A stretch of 64,000 nt of DNA from Alectoria sarmentosa (Eukaryota > Ascomycota > Lecanoromycetes > Lecanorales > Parmeliaceae), in NCBI GenBank assembly GCA_009733775.1, contig WOGZ01000048.1, positions 1 through 64,000 of the forward strand, in the 5' to 3' direction. Below the pieces are notes generated by a model, which made no database searches, had not been told where the DNA came from, and saw only the letters and a program-made list of their open reading frames with translations. Shown here in pieces: positions 25,557-36,676 of this stretch. Positions within the stretch are counted from its first letter, which is position 1. Every line of letters begins with the position of its first letter. The position numbers and the translations under genes were made by a program.

Positions 25557-25721
25557 TGTTATGAGCGTACTCTATTCAGCTCTATCGAGTTTATCAAACT
25601 TATTTACCCTAACGTGATTTAAAGATCTATATATAAATCTTTCTTTCTTATATATAATTTTCTAAACTTATTATTCTCGTTATATACACTCATATAATCT
25701 TAAATTCTATACTGATTTTAA
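25557..25721. repeat. LTR of 4.7-kb element, right copy
   Basis: Begins TGTTATGAGCGTACT and ends GATTTTAACA. Differs from the left copy mainly by transitions and one small gap. Confidence 0.85.
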
Positions 25722-27954
25722 CAGAAATAATTATTTTTCTTTAAAACGAAAACGTTAAATAACGCTTCTTCGATGCGTTTGCGTTTAATATTTAAAACAT
25801 TAATGCGCGAATAAATAACATCGATTTGCGTCTTTTTTTTCTATTCATTTATAAACTTTTTAAACTTTAAATAAAAGAATTTAATTTAATATTTAATAAA
25901 AAAATATTTAGATTTGCGATTAGCGATTTTATAAAAAATATAAGTTTCGCGATTAATGAAATTAAAGTCGTTGAAATCGCTTTTAACGAATTATTTATTT
26001 TTGTTATTGCGATGAGCGAGTATAATAATATCATCCTTTTTAATTATAAATATACGACGTTTTTCGTTTATTACGTTATAAATAATTAAATCGAATTTGA
26101 TTATCTTCGAATTATAAAGTATATAAATTTAAATGTAAATTATTATAAAAATATTATCAGCTTCGTCGAATCTTATAAAAAACAATTAAATAAAACAAAA
26201 CTTCGATAATAATAATGAGTCGTTTAAATTAACAATTTCGACGTTGATTTTGCGAAAGTCTTTTTTATATTAACGAACGTTTTTTTTCGAATTGATATTA
26301 ATATTATGCAATTAACGTATAAGCTCGATATAAAATTTAAAATTTATAAATTTATAATAAACATTAATGACGTTTAACATAATTTGAGAATTTTCGTTAT
26401 ATTTTTTAATGAATTAATAATTAACGTAATTAAAACGTTAACGAATAATTACGCAAGCTTTAAATTTGATAATATCAATAAAAAATTGAAAATTATTCAA
26501 TATTAATTAATCGTTAATATCTTCGCTTTATTTAATATATTCGATAATGAATTTTAAAATAATAATAAAAATAAAAAAAATAAAATCATTATTTATAAAA
26601 ATATTTTCAACGATATCTTAAACGTTAAATTCAATCATCGATATCGAAAAAGATAAATAAAAAATTATAAAAAATTGATAATAATAACGAGAATAACGAA
26701 AACGAGGATTTTTTTATCACGATTAAAAATGAATCGAGAATATTAATCTGAAAATTGCCGCTTTAAAAAATTATCGAAATAAATAAATTTAATAATGATT
26801 CAAAAAATGATTCGAACGTTTTAAAGAGAGTTAATAAATAAAATCGTTTTTATCTTTAACGCGTAAATTAAAGATTTCGATATTATTTAAAACGTTAAAT
26901 GATTTCTCGTTAACTTTAAAATCGTTATCGCACGACGATAATATAAAAAAGATAAAATAAATGCTTTATCAATCTTCGTCAGAGTCGTTTAAATTTTTAT
27001 CGATATTAATCAATTATTATCGTTGTATTTCAAGATTTTATAACAATAACGAAAAATGTTTATGCGAAAATTAATAATTAATTTAAACGATGATATTACT
27101 ATAAAATGAAATTAATAATATAAAAGATTTGATTTTGAATTTAATAATAAAAGTTAAATTCGATTAAGATTATATTAAGTGCAATTGCAAATGTGCAAAT
27201 TTTTTTGAAAAACTCGCACTTTTTTTATATTGTTTAATTAAAAACTCAAATTTAAAATATTCGTTTTAATGATTATTATCGTAAGATTGAAATTGATTAA
27301 ATTTTATAATCACGATAATAAAATGCTATTAATAACGAATAAAAAATTCGATGACAAAATTTTAATCTTTTTTTTAAAGGGTTTTTGAAATCAAAACGTC
27401 AATTGTGACATATAAAGTTTATTGTTTTTAATTTTAAATGAACTTTTAAACGCTTAAATAACAATAAAATTAATTTTAAGTTGTTTTAAACGATAATGAA
27501 ATTAATAATAATATTAATATTCAATTATTCAATTTATTTTATTAATTCGATACATTATTAAAAATATAAATTATTAATTTAATAAAATGTTGTAAAAACA
27601 AAAACGTATTCTTTTTATTTAATGTGTTTCACGTAAAAAAATTAACAATATTATAAAATTTTTATCATAATTCGATCGCACGATCGCATGCGAACTCGAT
27701 TAAAAACGAATAATTTCGATTTATCAAAAACTGAAAAACTTTTAACCCTCGAATTTTGAATCATGATCGTTTAAATTCAAAAATTATTTTATAAATAAAA
27801 ATTGCTCATTTTAAGAAGGTTAATTAAATAAAGATTTTTATAATTAATTAATTCATTGCGATAAATATAAAATATCTAAAAACAATTATAATCATAATAA
27901 TAAATAAATAAATTATGTTTATAACAATCGTCGAGTAAGTTCGAGTTTATAATT
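25722..27954. repeat. RIP-decayed interior of the large LTR element, right segment
   Basis: AT-rich, non-coding remainder of the host LTR element between the 4.7-kb insertion and its right LTR. No domain motif is readable. Confidence 0.6.
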
Positions 27955-28078
27955 TATAAAAATATAATGTAAAACACTTAGTTATATTATTTTAAAAGTG
28001 CTATAAAGAAAAGTGCGACTTATATTATAAGCGCAAAGCGTTCGTTACGTGATTTATCATATGATTTAAATTTCGATA
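27955..28078. repeat. LTR, right copy (RIP-mutated)
   Basis: Same length as the left copy and alignable end to end. Nearly all differences are G-to-A or C-to-T relative to the left copy, with one clear transversion. The terminal TG has become TA. Confidence 0.85.
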
Positions 28079-28501
28079 ATTATAATCATAAGTATAATCT
28101 CATAAATATGATAGTCATAATTAAATATAAATGTAATAGTTATAAGTGTGATAGTCGTGGGTATTATCGCATAATAATGAAAGTTATAAACGTGATAATC
28201 GTTCTCAGAGATCAAATTAAAATCGTGATTTATATGTAATAATAATGCGCGAGAAGATATTCAGGCTCTGTGACCTAATGATCAAAAATATCATATACTA
28301 AAAAAAAAACCGCCAATTTTACATCACACGTACATTCATATTCATAAATATATACATTAAAGAGACCGTAAAAGAACGACTTTATCATTAAAACATAATA
28401 ACGTTTTAAATTAACCTTACGTGGCGTGTTTTTATGTAACGTGCATCGCTGCGATAACGACGCAAATAAATTAACAAAAAACGAGCATGCAGATAGGGAC
28501 C

Positions 28502-28690
28502 TATGATAATGATCAGTGCAAATATAAAGATCTTTCGATCGCTGCAAAAAGGGAGTCATGACAATGATCGCTACAAACATGAAGAGCTCTCTGTCACTGC
28601 AGGCAAAGAGTCATGACAATAATCACTGCAGATAAGTAGTTATGGCAATGATCACTACAGAGATGGCGATTGCTTTGTCACTACGTACAC
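28502..28690. repeat. About 55-bp tandem repeats at the right end of the outer element
   Basis: Units of about 56, 55, 29 (partial) and 49 bp start at 28502, 28558, 28613 and 28642. Each begins ATGRYAATRATCRSTRCA, and most continue to a CTNTCACTGCAGG-like end. They lie just inside the right inverted repeat; copies differ by transitions. Confidence 0.6.
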
Positions 28691-28798
28691 CAAAATGGCA
28701 AACTACCGAATTATACCCCTTTTTTTAATAATAGGGTATGATTCAGTAGTTTGGGGTATGAATTTGTGAGAAACGCATGATCTGGGGTATTAAGTAGT
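28671..28798 (-). repeat. Right terminal inverted repeat of outer element
   Basis: Reverse-complement partner of 15001-15126, with the same order of motifs, hairpin and A-rich loop. It differs mostly by transitions. Confidence 0.75.
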
Positions 28799-29145
28799 CT
28801 TTCGTCCAGGCGACCCACCCGGCGGGGCGTTATCCGAAATCTGAGCCCTTTTCTTGGCAAGTGTAGACTCTGGGTGCCCACTTCCGTACACATGCTGTAC
28901 CTGATTACGGACAGAAATCCGCGGCTCTGGCATCAGCCAACTCAGACTTGGCACTTCTTTGTCCAACAGCCACAGAGTGAAGCGTACAGAGAAAAGATCT
29001 CTTTGCATCTGGTTACAAGTTGAATAAACCAGCAGACTGGACATTTTTCTGTTGATCTAATCAAAAACTCAATAACACGTTCGACTTTCGTGACCTATCG
29101 TCCACAGTTCTTGCGGTCGTCCTCTGTTAAACCCGTTTTTGTTCC

Positions 29146-30210
29146 TCAATCCTCCAGTCCCACCAGTCTACTAACTCCATCTTTCCATTCATGCCACTCT
29201 TTACTCCAGGGTTCGAGTTCTTCAAGCGCAGCGTCCAGAACGTCGCATTCTCCTTTGTAAAGTCTTTCCCGACCAGTCATGGAAAGTTTTGCCCGGGAAG
29301 AAGCGCGCCACACTTGCTTGCTCAGCACCCCAAACATGCCCGCTGCTAGTCCGAATTTCTCAGCCTCGCTGAGACGACGAAAGGACCCGTCCTCCATCCT
29401 GGGTCTCCACCGTCTTCCCCCAAGATCAGTCCAGCCGAATTCCACAGACGTAAGTCCTGTTGGTAGGCGCTGACAGACAGCCACCCAAAGGTTGCAGAGC
29501 TCTACGCGGTCCCGGCAGCAATTGGAACATCCGAACAGGTGAATTCTGAGAGACCTCAGCTGTCCTTGCTGAAGGGGCGAGAGCTGGTCAAGGAATCTCC
29601 GTATTGAAGCCGGACACGTAGATACAAAATTGTTGCTGGTAAGGAGGATATATTCGCATTCTAGTCTGATAGAAGGTGAAACGGATCGCAGGCCCAAGGG
29701 AGCTCTTTCCATCTTGGTGCCGGAGCGGCTGTAGGATCTCAATTCGAAGACCCCGCTGGTCTCGCACTCGTTTTCTTGCTCACACGTGAACAGATTTCCA
29801 GCGCAGGAGTACGTGCTGGCGATATGCAATCGCCTGCCCCGCCGGTTGTACTGTTCGTAGTAATCTGCGAGGACGAATTTGAATATCTGCTGACGGATTT
29901 CGTATGGTAGATACCGAAGGGAGCCGAGTCTGGTGTTCGCTTCTTCATCGTCTTTCCTGGCTTTCTCGAACCAGCTCCACCGGAATATCGTCCGCCATAA
30001 TATCCTTGCCCTGAGTATACTAAAAGGGGATAATTTTCCAAGTTCAAAGGGGACCGTCATGGCAAAGTCGGGTGTGTCGGAGGTCTCTGGAAGCTTGAAA
30101 AGGCTATGTGTCATAAATAAGACGAGATTGGTACAGAAGGAAGAGAAGGCGCCTGGCGTCTCCGAATGCATGCTTGAGATCGTTGAAAGTTTTGGAGGTG
30201 TATGTCTCAT
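29146..30210 (-). CDS. F-box/2EXR-like protein of unknown function
   Basis: A single open frame of 354 aa starting at the ATG at 30210. After a variable N-terminal region, LRYLPYEIRQQIFKFVLADY (about residues 97-116) resembles the LPxEIRxxI motif at the start of F-box or 2EXR-type domains, common in large fungal families. It is followed by a conserved-looking block, LGLRSVSPSIRLECEYILL, and then RRFLDQLSPLQQGQLRSLRI. Such proteins are often substrate-recognition factors, but no partner can be inferred. The gene sits alone between the transposon nest and the NLR. Alternative in-frame ATGs exist (for example residue 14). Confidence 0.7.
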   Translation of the reverse strand: MRHTPPKLSTISSMHSETPGAFSSFCTNLVLFMTHSLFKLPETSDTPDFAMTVPFELGKLSPFSILRARILWRTIFRWSWFEKARKDDEEANTRLGSLRYLPYEIRQQIFKFVLADYYEQYNRRGRRLHIASTYSCAGNLFTCEQENECETSGVFELRSYSRSGTKMERAPLGLRSVSPSIRLECEYILLTSNNFVSTCPASIRRFLDQLSPLQQGQLRSLRIHLFGCSNCCRDRVELCNLWVAVCQRLPTGLTSVEFGWTDLGGRRWRPRMEDGSFRRLSEAEKFGLAAGMFGVLSKQVWRASSRAKLSMTGRERLYKGECDVLDAALEELEPWSKEWHEWKDGVSRLVGLED

Positions 30211-31773
30211 ACGGTAACTATCTCAAGGCCTATTCGAGACTGTTTCTCTAAGGGGGATAGGAGGGTGAGTAGTGAAAGGTTGCAGTGTCGTCGCTGCTCG
30301 AAGAAGATTATTCTGGTGAGAGAGAGGAAGGAGGAGCATCTGAGGACTTGTTCTAGAATCTAGCGGGTGCAGAAAAGCTCGATTTCTTGGCATGAGAAAA
30401 AGCGCACCCGCTATCAAATAGACTATGAATACTGCTCATTATAATGGCATTTTATCCGAAAAAAGTCTTTTCAGTTGTGCGATTCTGGCACCGTCAGATG
30501 TTAGAAATCCGATGATATAATTCGAAAAAGCCTCTAAACATTCATACCTCGTGCATCTTGATGACTATGATTCTCCTCTATGTCGGTCATTGTCGTCATT
30601 TGGTTTGATAATAGGAGCATTTTTTGTGATGCCAAGAAATCGAGCTTTTTTTGCACACGCTAAAAGGCTTAGCGAAATTTGAGTTATATATTTACAGTCA
30701 GAGAAAGGAAAGCGTTTTGCTGGACTCATTGTCCAATTACGGTGGAACGAAGATTGTATAGACAGGATTATATTGTCATGGCTGGGCAGGATTTGAGCCG
30801 AAAATGGTGAGTGGAAAAGCAGTGTTAATTTCGAAGATAGCAACATTTGTTAAACTTCTCATAAAGAATGACTGACACAGATTGCTGGTACGCGTGGGAG
30901 CAAACGTGAGTTTAAAACAAAGGTTGGCCTGTCTCAGCACCGGGGCCACCAGGTCTGAACAGGGGTACATCCGTGCTCCAGTGCTGAGAAAGGTCTCATT
31001 TCTGTACGGCTGTATGTAGACGGGCGTTGCGGATGAGACAAAGGATGCAAAGACTCAGAAAGTGATGAAGATGAAATGGGTGTCGCTCGCTGACAAAAGA
31101 TGTCTCCTGCTATGGACACTTGTATCTTTCCATCCATGCGATATCCACTATGCGACCACTTAGTCAACAGTGCCGCCGTGGCGTTCAGTAATCTCCCGGG
31201 CTGTGTTACTTCTTTATCCTAGCATGAGTCTTATGAGTACAAGCGGTGTTGGTACGTAACTGCCATCCTCCGCAGACGGTAATGAGAACAAACCCAATGG
31301 TCGATCCTCAGATGCGCACGCCGTCAGGTCAAAGCCTTTCAGGACGTAGCGAAGACTAAAATACATAACTTGAAAAGGTGACTACTTGTACTTAGATTAA
31401 AGAAGAAGTGGAACAATGTAGCAGCAGTGTTTGCTTGAAGCCAAAAACGCTTGTATGGTACCGCAAGTACACATTCATAATCCTACCATGTAGCTTAATC
31501 TGAGCAGAACATCCCGATAATAGCTAAGAACTCTTCACATGGAATTCCAAGACAACGTAGCTTAATCTAGAGCCTTGCCAATACATCGTTAAGCAAGAGA
31601 CGTATATGCGCCAGGAACAACAAAGAGCAAATTTCAAATCTCAATCGCCCACTTCCGTCAACAACCCCCGTGGACTTGAAGAAAGGAATGAATAAAAAAT
31701 CCGCAAAGGCTATTGATATGAGTGGATCTCGTTCTGCAGGGAGGTAAAGGGCTTAGCGAAAGCCGATGAGGCT
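30211..31773. other. 1.5-kb spacer, no gene seen
   Basis: Balanced composition with only short, non-protein-like frames on both strands. It contains the upstream region of the F-box-like gene and the downstream region of the NLR gene. A short duplicated motif (GTAGCTTAATCT) occurs near 31492 and 31557. Confidence 0.4.
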
Positions 31774-34700
31774 TCAAACTGACATTTGTGGTCGCATCTC
31801 TGGAACCTCCAAGAGGGACTCCGTGGGAGAAGCGTTGCGAGGCCGAAGATGGTTGTCTGTGGCGCTCATCTCTGGAAGATTGGATCCTGCGTCTTCTGAC
31901 GGAACCCTCTGGCGACTGATTTCCGCCGCTTCGTCATGTTTCCCTTGTTTGGCAAGCGTGTCTGCGAGATTCTCCAAAAGCGTATTCCAATATTTGTCAT
32001 TCCACCTCCCTGGCCGGTTGTTGTAAACTTCTCGGAAGAGCTCTTCGGCTTCGGCATATTTGAACTGCTTCGCCAAAATACGCCCAAGTGCATCGGCACA
32101 TATAATTGTTTTAGAAGCACTGTCGCCGAAAGCGGTCTTGTGCAAAGCCAGGGCGTACCGGCGTAGTTCCTCAGCTTCCCTAGCTTTGCCCTGGCTATAT
32201 AAGATGCTAGAGAGTATTTCCATAGTATTCGAAGTATCTGGGTGTTCTTCGCCAAGGACTCTCATGCGCAAGTCCAACGCACGCTGTGAAAAGTGTTGTG
32301 CTTCTTCGTATTTTCTCTGCTTATATAGCACGAATGCCAATCTATCCATGCTCGTTATCGCCCTGGGATCGTCCTCGCCAAGCATTCTGAGCCAGGTCTG
32401 AACTGTGATACGACAGAGCTTTTCTGCTTCATTATATTTGTGCTGCCTTACGAATGCTGCGGCTAGATTGTTCATGGATGCGAGCGTCACGACGTGCTCT
32501 GACCCTAGAAGTTCTTCTTTAGATGCATGTTCTGATCGGAGGATTTCTGTAGCTTCTTTGATTTTCCTTTCGTGGCCTGTTTCAAGTAGTATAATTGCCA
32601 ATTTGCTCCGCTCGCTCATCGATCTATAATGATCTTTTCCTTGCACTCGTTCATAGATGTCAACAGCCCTCCGACTTAAAGCCTCGGCTTCATCAATATC
32701 AAGTCTGCGGTCATCTCCGCTGACATCCTTCAGTCTCGCTAGAAGTGATAGAGAATCTGCAACCCTGATATCATCTTCGCGAAGTAGATACTGTCGAATG
32801 TCCAACGCACGTTGGCATCTCTCCTTTGCAGCGTCATATCTTCCACGTCGATAGAAATACCAAGCAGTGGAGAGGAGAATAATAGCGTGTACCAGCTGGC
32901 TGTCTTCATTGGGAAAAACATAATCTAAAGCGACCTCAGAATGGGGTAACAGGATCTCCCAAGCCTTCCAGAACGGATATTCTGCAATCGGTAGGTTTTC
33001 CGCTACCAATTCTGCTGCACTTTGCTTCCAGCGGTCTATCTCTCCATGCCGCTCCAACCATGATCTGATCGCCATCTGAACTAGACGATGCATTTGGAAG
33101 CTTCGATTGTTGTCTTCCAGAGTAATTAGAGACAACTTTTCGAGTGGAGCCAGGCGTTTCTCAAAATATAGATCGTCCTTGTCTTCATCTCGGAATAAGT
33201 AGTGTGGGATACCTTGTCGATACAAGACGCTCATGAGAGACAAAGCCTCCGCCGCTGGGCGATTTTCCCTTCTGATTTGGTCAAACGAGATGTGCCAAGT
33301 GAGGAGGACTGAGCTTGGAGTAGTTGGATCCCTGCGCAAATCCCCCATATCATCAAGTAGTATGTCTCCATTCTTTCGCAGATTATTGGAGTATCTGGCA
33401 ATCGTCATCCTCGTCGTGTTTGCACTTATGTAGGAGGCAGCCTGGGTGATGGCGAGTGGGAGATACTCCAATAGCTCAACAAGTTCGAATTTCTCTTCAT
33501 CGCTGGAATGATCATCAGGTAGCTTTTTGCATAAGAGGGCGACGGCGTCCTTTTTACTCATGTCTGGCACGTCAATAAGACTTTTGACGCTATCGGTCAA
33601 GCGGAACGCCACATCCCTATTTCTGGATGTGATGAGCACTGAACCTCCACGCGATGTCTGCGGTAAGTACGTAATCAATGGCACGCTGGAACGTTGAGCT
33701 TCAGGAATTTGGGAGGTAGTTGTCGGTCGCTGATCAAAAAAGACATCCTTGTCATCGGCGTTGTCTAAGATCATCAGCCATGTGGTATCGCCATTCAGCC
33801 AATCGTAGACGAGATCAAGCGGATTTGTTGCTGGATTGTCCCATCCGGGCAACTCGCACTTCCTTGCGATGGCCTTGAATGCTTGTTCGAATCTTTCTTT
33901 GGTGCCTGCATGTACCCAGAATATGTTTGAGTCAGCGTGGCGTTCCTTGAACCTGTAGCAGTATTCGATGGCGATTTGTGATTTCCTGATACGTAAATAA
34001 GCCATCGGTCGATATTATTAGGCGTATTGAGATCATGACGTACCCAACACCGCCGATTCCAGTCAAGACAACCCGGCGTTCGATCTTGAATTTAGTGTCA
34101 ACTGAAGCAATGATATCCTCACGTCCAAGGAAAAGAGGGTCTCTAGTGAACGGGACAATGAAGAGGGATTCTGGCTGTTTCCTCGCTAGAGCATTTCAAT
34201 AGTCAGCATTGAAAGACACGGGACCAGGAACCTTGCGCACAGGAGATCTGGGACCTCTAATGTTATGACATTAGATTAATTTTACATACTCGACGCTGTA
34301 ACTTCTTCTGTCTTTACGCATAGCGCCTGAATAGCCTTCCATACAGGCCTGTACCTCTGACTGTCTTTGTCGTTGAATTTGCAAATGGTCCTACGATCGG
34401 CAGCAGCCACTCCAACAGGAATTTCGTTCGGAAGGCCAAGGCGCGCAGAGTCTTTGTCTACAATCTAAACTACGTCAGCCTTCTATTGTCGCAAAGTAGT
34501 TGGAGTCTTGTGAGTCTTACCAGGTTTCCATAGAGCTTCTCCGTCTCATAAAATGTTCTGATCTTCAAAGGCGCAGCCCTTTCAATGAATGATTGAGATA
34601 TATCAGCGAAGGCTTGAGAATTCCTTTTAAGTGCTTCTACAAATGATGTGTTGGTACCCGATCCCAGCTGAACAGTATTCAACAGCCTTGCAGCGAGTGT

Positions 34701-35481
34701 TGACCAATAAGCAAGATCGGATCCACGGTGAGGAACACCAAATAGCACCAGGGCATGCACGCTGTCGAGGACCGTTCCGTAAAGGTTAGAGCGCTCATGG
34801 GCTATTATCATAGCCTGTACGAATTTGCCTGCTTAGATTCTAAGAAGTTGTCATGGCTTGAGGATCATACCTTCTTGACAATAATGCCGCCTAGGCTATG
34901 GGCTATGAAGACCAACGGCCTACTTTTCTCTGATGGGGACCCTCTCTCCAAGCTCAGCGTATCGATCAAAATCGTGGCTTGGTCCTCAATATCAGTGACG
35001 CTTTTGGAAAAAGCTGTCGTAGAGTCGTAACCGTAGGACATGATTCGTGCTGTTATGCCTGCAAAAAGTGAATTTCTTCTTCTCCGGATGAATTCTCTGA
35101 TAAGAAAGTGATCATGGATTTGTTTTGAGAATCACCTACAGAGCAAGTTTACACAAGCAGAGTGTGTTTATATATACATGTAAACATGAAGAACGAAGAG
35201 ACGTACCAGCTTCTTTCAGCTGTGACGGCAGGAAGTCCCGCAACCAGAGCTGCTTGCTGTCATCGTCGGTCCAGGTACTTTTGAAGTGGCCACCCAATCC
35301 GTGAACGGCAACGATATCGATGTCCGCATTCGGCGCCTCATGGAGAGAGAAGAGACCATACCGCTCCTCCGGAGGCTAGGAGAAGTCAGACACCTAACAA
35401 CGAACGGGACATGTGCTATTTCACCTTGTTCGAGGCGGAAATGGATGTATCGGCTTTATGCCGTTTCAATAGTTTCTTCAT
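31774..35481 (-). CDS. Fungal NLR: lipase-like (sesB type) + NB-ARC + TPR
   Basis: Seven exons (35481-35425, 35375-35207, 35058-34871, 34814-34521, 34464-34290, 34185-34044, 33985-31774) join in one frame to 1078 aa. N-terminal alpha/beta-hydrolase domain: DIDIVAVHGLGGHFKSTW, then the nucleophile elbow AHSLGG (Ser about 130) and VLFGVPHRGS, as in PGAP1/DUF676-like domains of fungal NLRs. NB-ARC: P-loop GIGGVGKS (337-344), Walker B WLMILDNADD (about 411-420), GGSVLITSRNRD, LEYLPLAITQAASYI and FQMHRLVQ. C-terminal kinesin-light-chain-type TPRs (for example NNLAAAFVRQHKYNEAEKL, then RALDLRMRVLGEEHPDT). Such proteins act in fungal self/non-self recognition and programmed cell death. The exon 1 donor (GTGAAA) is weak, so the first 19 residues are less sure. 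Confidence 0.88.
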
Positions 35482-35930
35482 GACAGGCGCAATATATCCA
35501 ATTATTTTGATCCACTGATACTCTATGCAAGCAGCCGGACGTGGAGGTGAATGAGGTCGCGAAAGAAATGCGTGGGGGCCGCAAATGAGGGGCAGTGCTC
35601 CGGTAGAAGTTTCCATATGCACGAGCGGCAACCTGCATAATGAAGCCTGATCCGCTTTCTCGGTAAGCTCCACAATCACTCCACAAGTCATGTTGCGTAG
35701 TTCTGATATAACTCGAGACACAAACGCAAAGTCGTAATATAGCCACATGGAACCTTCAAGACAAATCAGATTTCTTCTACTATTCCTCTGGAAAGACAGA
35801 TATTGTAATCGAGCTATTCAAGAAGCTTGCTAGTTCTACTCCAAGTTCATCTTTCCCGAAGCCGCCGGCCTGTGCATAAACGTGAACTCGATCTTCGGCC
35901 TCCCCTTTCATTTCTCCGGCACCTGAATCT

Positions 35931-36676
35931 CTACATACTCAACGATTTGCACCCCCCCCTCTGCTCGTACAGAGGTATACCGAACACCGAAGCCTCAACG
36001 CACGTCTGTAAGTAGCTCAGGAACATTAGCATGATTTGCGCCCAACGGGTTCTATAAGTGGTCACCTCTGCTCCCATTCGTCTGCCATCTTCAGCCCCCA
36101 CTCCACGAGCATTCTTCCAGCACCGCGGCATTGGTGCTTCGGATCAACAGTCAGGATGTCAAGCACTACATGGAAACATGAATGCCAGTCAGCTGAAAGA
36201 GCCCGCCCAATGGGAAATGAGTCTGCACAAGAGTATACAGAAGGGAAGAATAAACAGAATATAACCAACAAACCAATAAGAGCGCCCTCCGCAGACCTAG
36301 CCACTCTCCTAATCGGCTCCAGACAAACCTCGAACAGAAATTCCGCATACTCCTTCTCATCCTGGCTCTCCCAATAGGATCCAGCCAGTTTCGTCTGCTC
36401 TGGCATCCCGTTCTCAAATACGTTCCATTTCGCATAGCCGATGATTTCCCCCGTGCCCGTATCAGTCGCTTTCAAAAATCTGTTCGTGGCATCGGTGTGC
36501 TTCATGTGCAAGAGTCGCTCTGCGCCTTCAGAGCGGCCGTGGGCTGTGTGATGATTTGGGTACATAGTGTCCATGTAGGGCTGGTCACTTGCGAAGGCGT
36601 CTGAGATGATGGCGAAAATGCGGAAGTCAGGCTCGGAGCAAAAGGATACTTCTATCGCCATTCTTGGGATGTTCAA
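35931..36676 (-). CDS. GNAT-family N-acetyltransferase (C-terminus shifted in a G8 run)
   Basis: Exons 36676-36274, 36165-36066 and 36015-35931 give 195 aa. The acetyl-CoA binding signature follows the first intron: LTVDPKHQCRGAGRMLVEWG, with the Q/RxxGxG/A pattern. The third exon begins with YLQTCVEASVFGIPLYEQRG, the usual strand-helix end of the fold. After the run of eight G (35952-35959 on the plus strand) the frame stops quickly. Shifting frame there gives VQIVEYVEIQVPEK and a stop, a typical family ending, so an indel in the run is likely. Substrate unknown. It lies 450 bp upstream of the NLR on the same strand. Confidence 0.72.

Larger units (their letters stand above)
20985..25721 (+). 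mobile_element. 4.7-kb LTR retrotransposon nested in the larger one
   Basis: LTRs of 167 and 165 bp (TGTTACGAGCG...TTTTAACA) at 20985-21151 and 25557-25721 are flanked by a perfect target duplication GAAAT (20980-20984 and 25722-25726). A polypurine tract, GAAGAGGGAAATAG, lies directly before the right LTR (25543-25556), so the element reads on the plus strand. The interior is RIP-decayed without recognisable gag or pol. Its plus strand keeps CA but almost no TG outside CG, meaning G-to-A dominates, opposite to the flanking host element. It contains a duplicated segment of about 480 bp. Confidence 0.85.
15181..28078 (-). mobile_element. LTR retrotransposon (about 7.2 kb) carrying two nested insertions
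   Basis: 124-bp LTRs at 15181-15304 and 27955-28078 are flanked by the 5-bp target duplication GTTAT (15176-15180) / ATTAT (28079-28083), which differs by one RIP-type G-to-A. A purine tract, GAAGAGGAA, abuts the left LTR on the minus strand (15305-15313), suggesting minus-strand transcription. Removing the two inner elements and their target duplications leaves about 7,163 bp, a normal size for a complete Gypsy or Copia element. The internal region is RIP-decayed and no gag or pol motif is readable, so the superfamily cannot be assigned. Confidence 0.8.
15001..28798. mobile_element. Outer inverted-repeat (MITE-like) element, split by an LTR element
   Basis: About 126-bp terminal inverted repeats at 15001-15126 and 28671-28798 delimit an element that would be roughly 900 bp without the retrotransposon at 15181-28078. 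Both ends carry iterated CATACCCC-type motifs and a 12-bp hairpin. A loose tandem array of GTGATAGYCATRGT-like units is interrupted exactly at the LTR insertion: the left part ends at 15180 and it continues from 28079 to about 28200. No transposase frame is visible, so it is non-autonomous. Target duplication is unclear because weak similarity extends about 15 bp beyond the repeats. Confidence 0.65.

Noticed and set aside
28275..28580. 101-codon minus-strand frame next to the outer element's end
   Set aside because: It lies over tandem repeats and AT-rich sequence of the outer element; its composition is not protein-like.
28790..29044. Minus-strand frame beside the right inverted repeat
   Set aside because: It runs into the inverted repeat and shows no domain; a similar-looking piece near 14921-15142 reflects the shared inverted repeat, not a gene.
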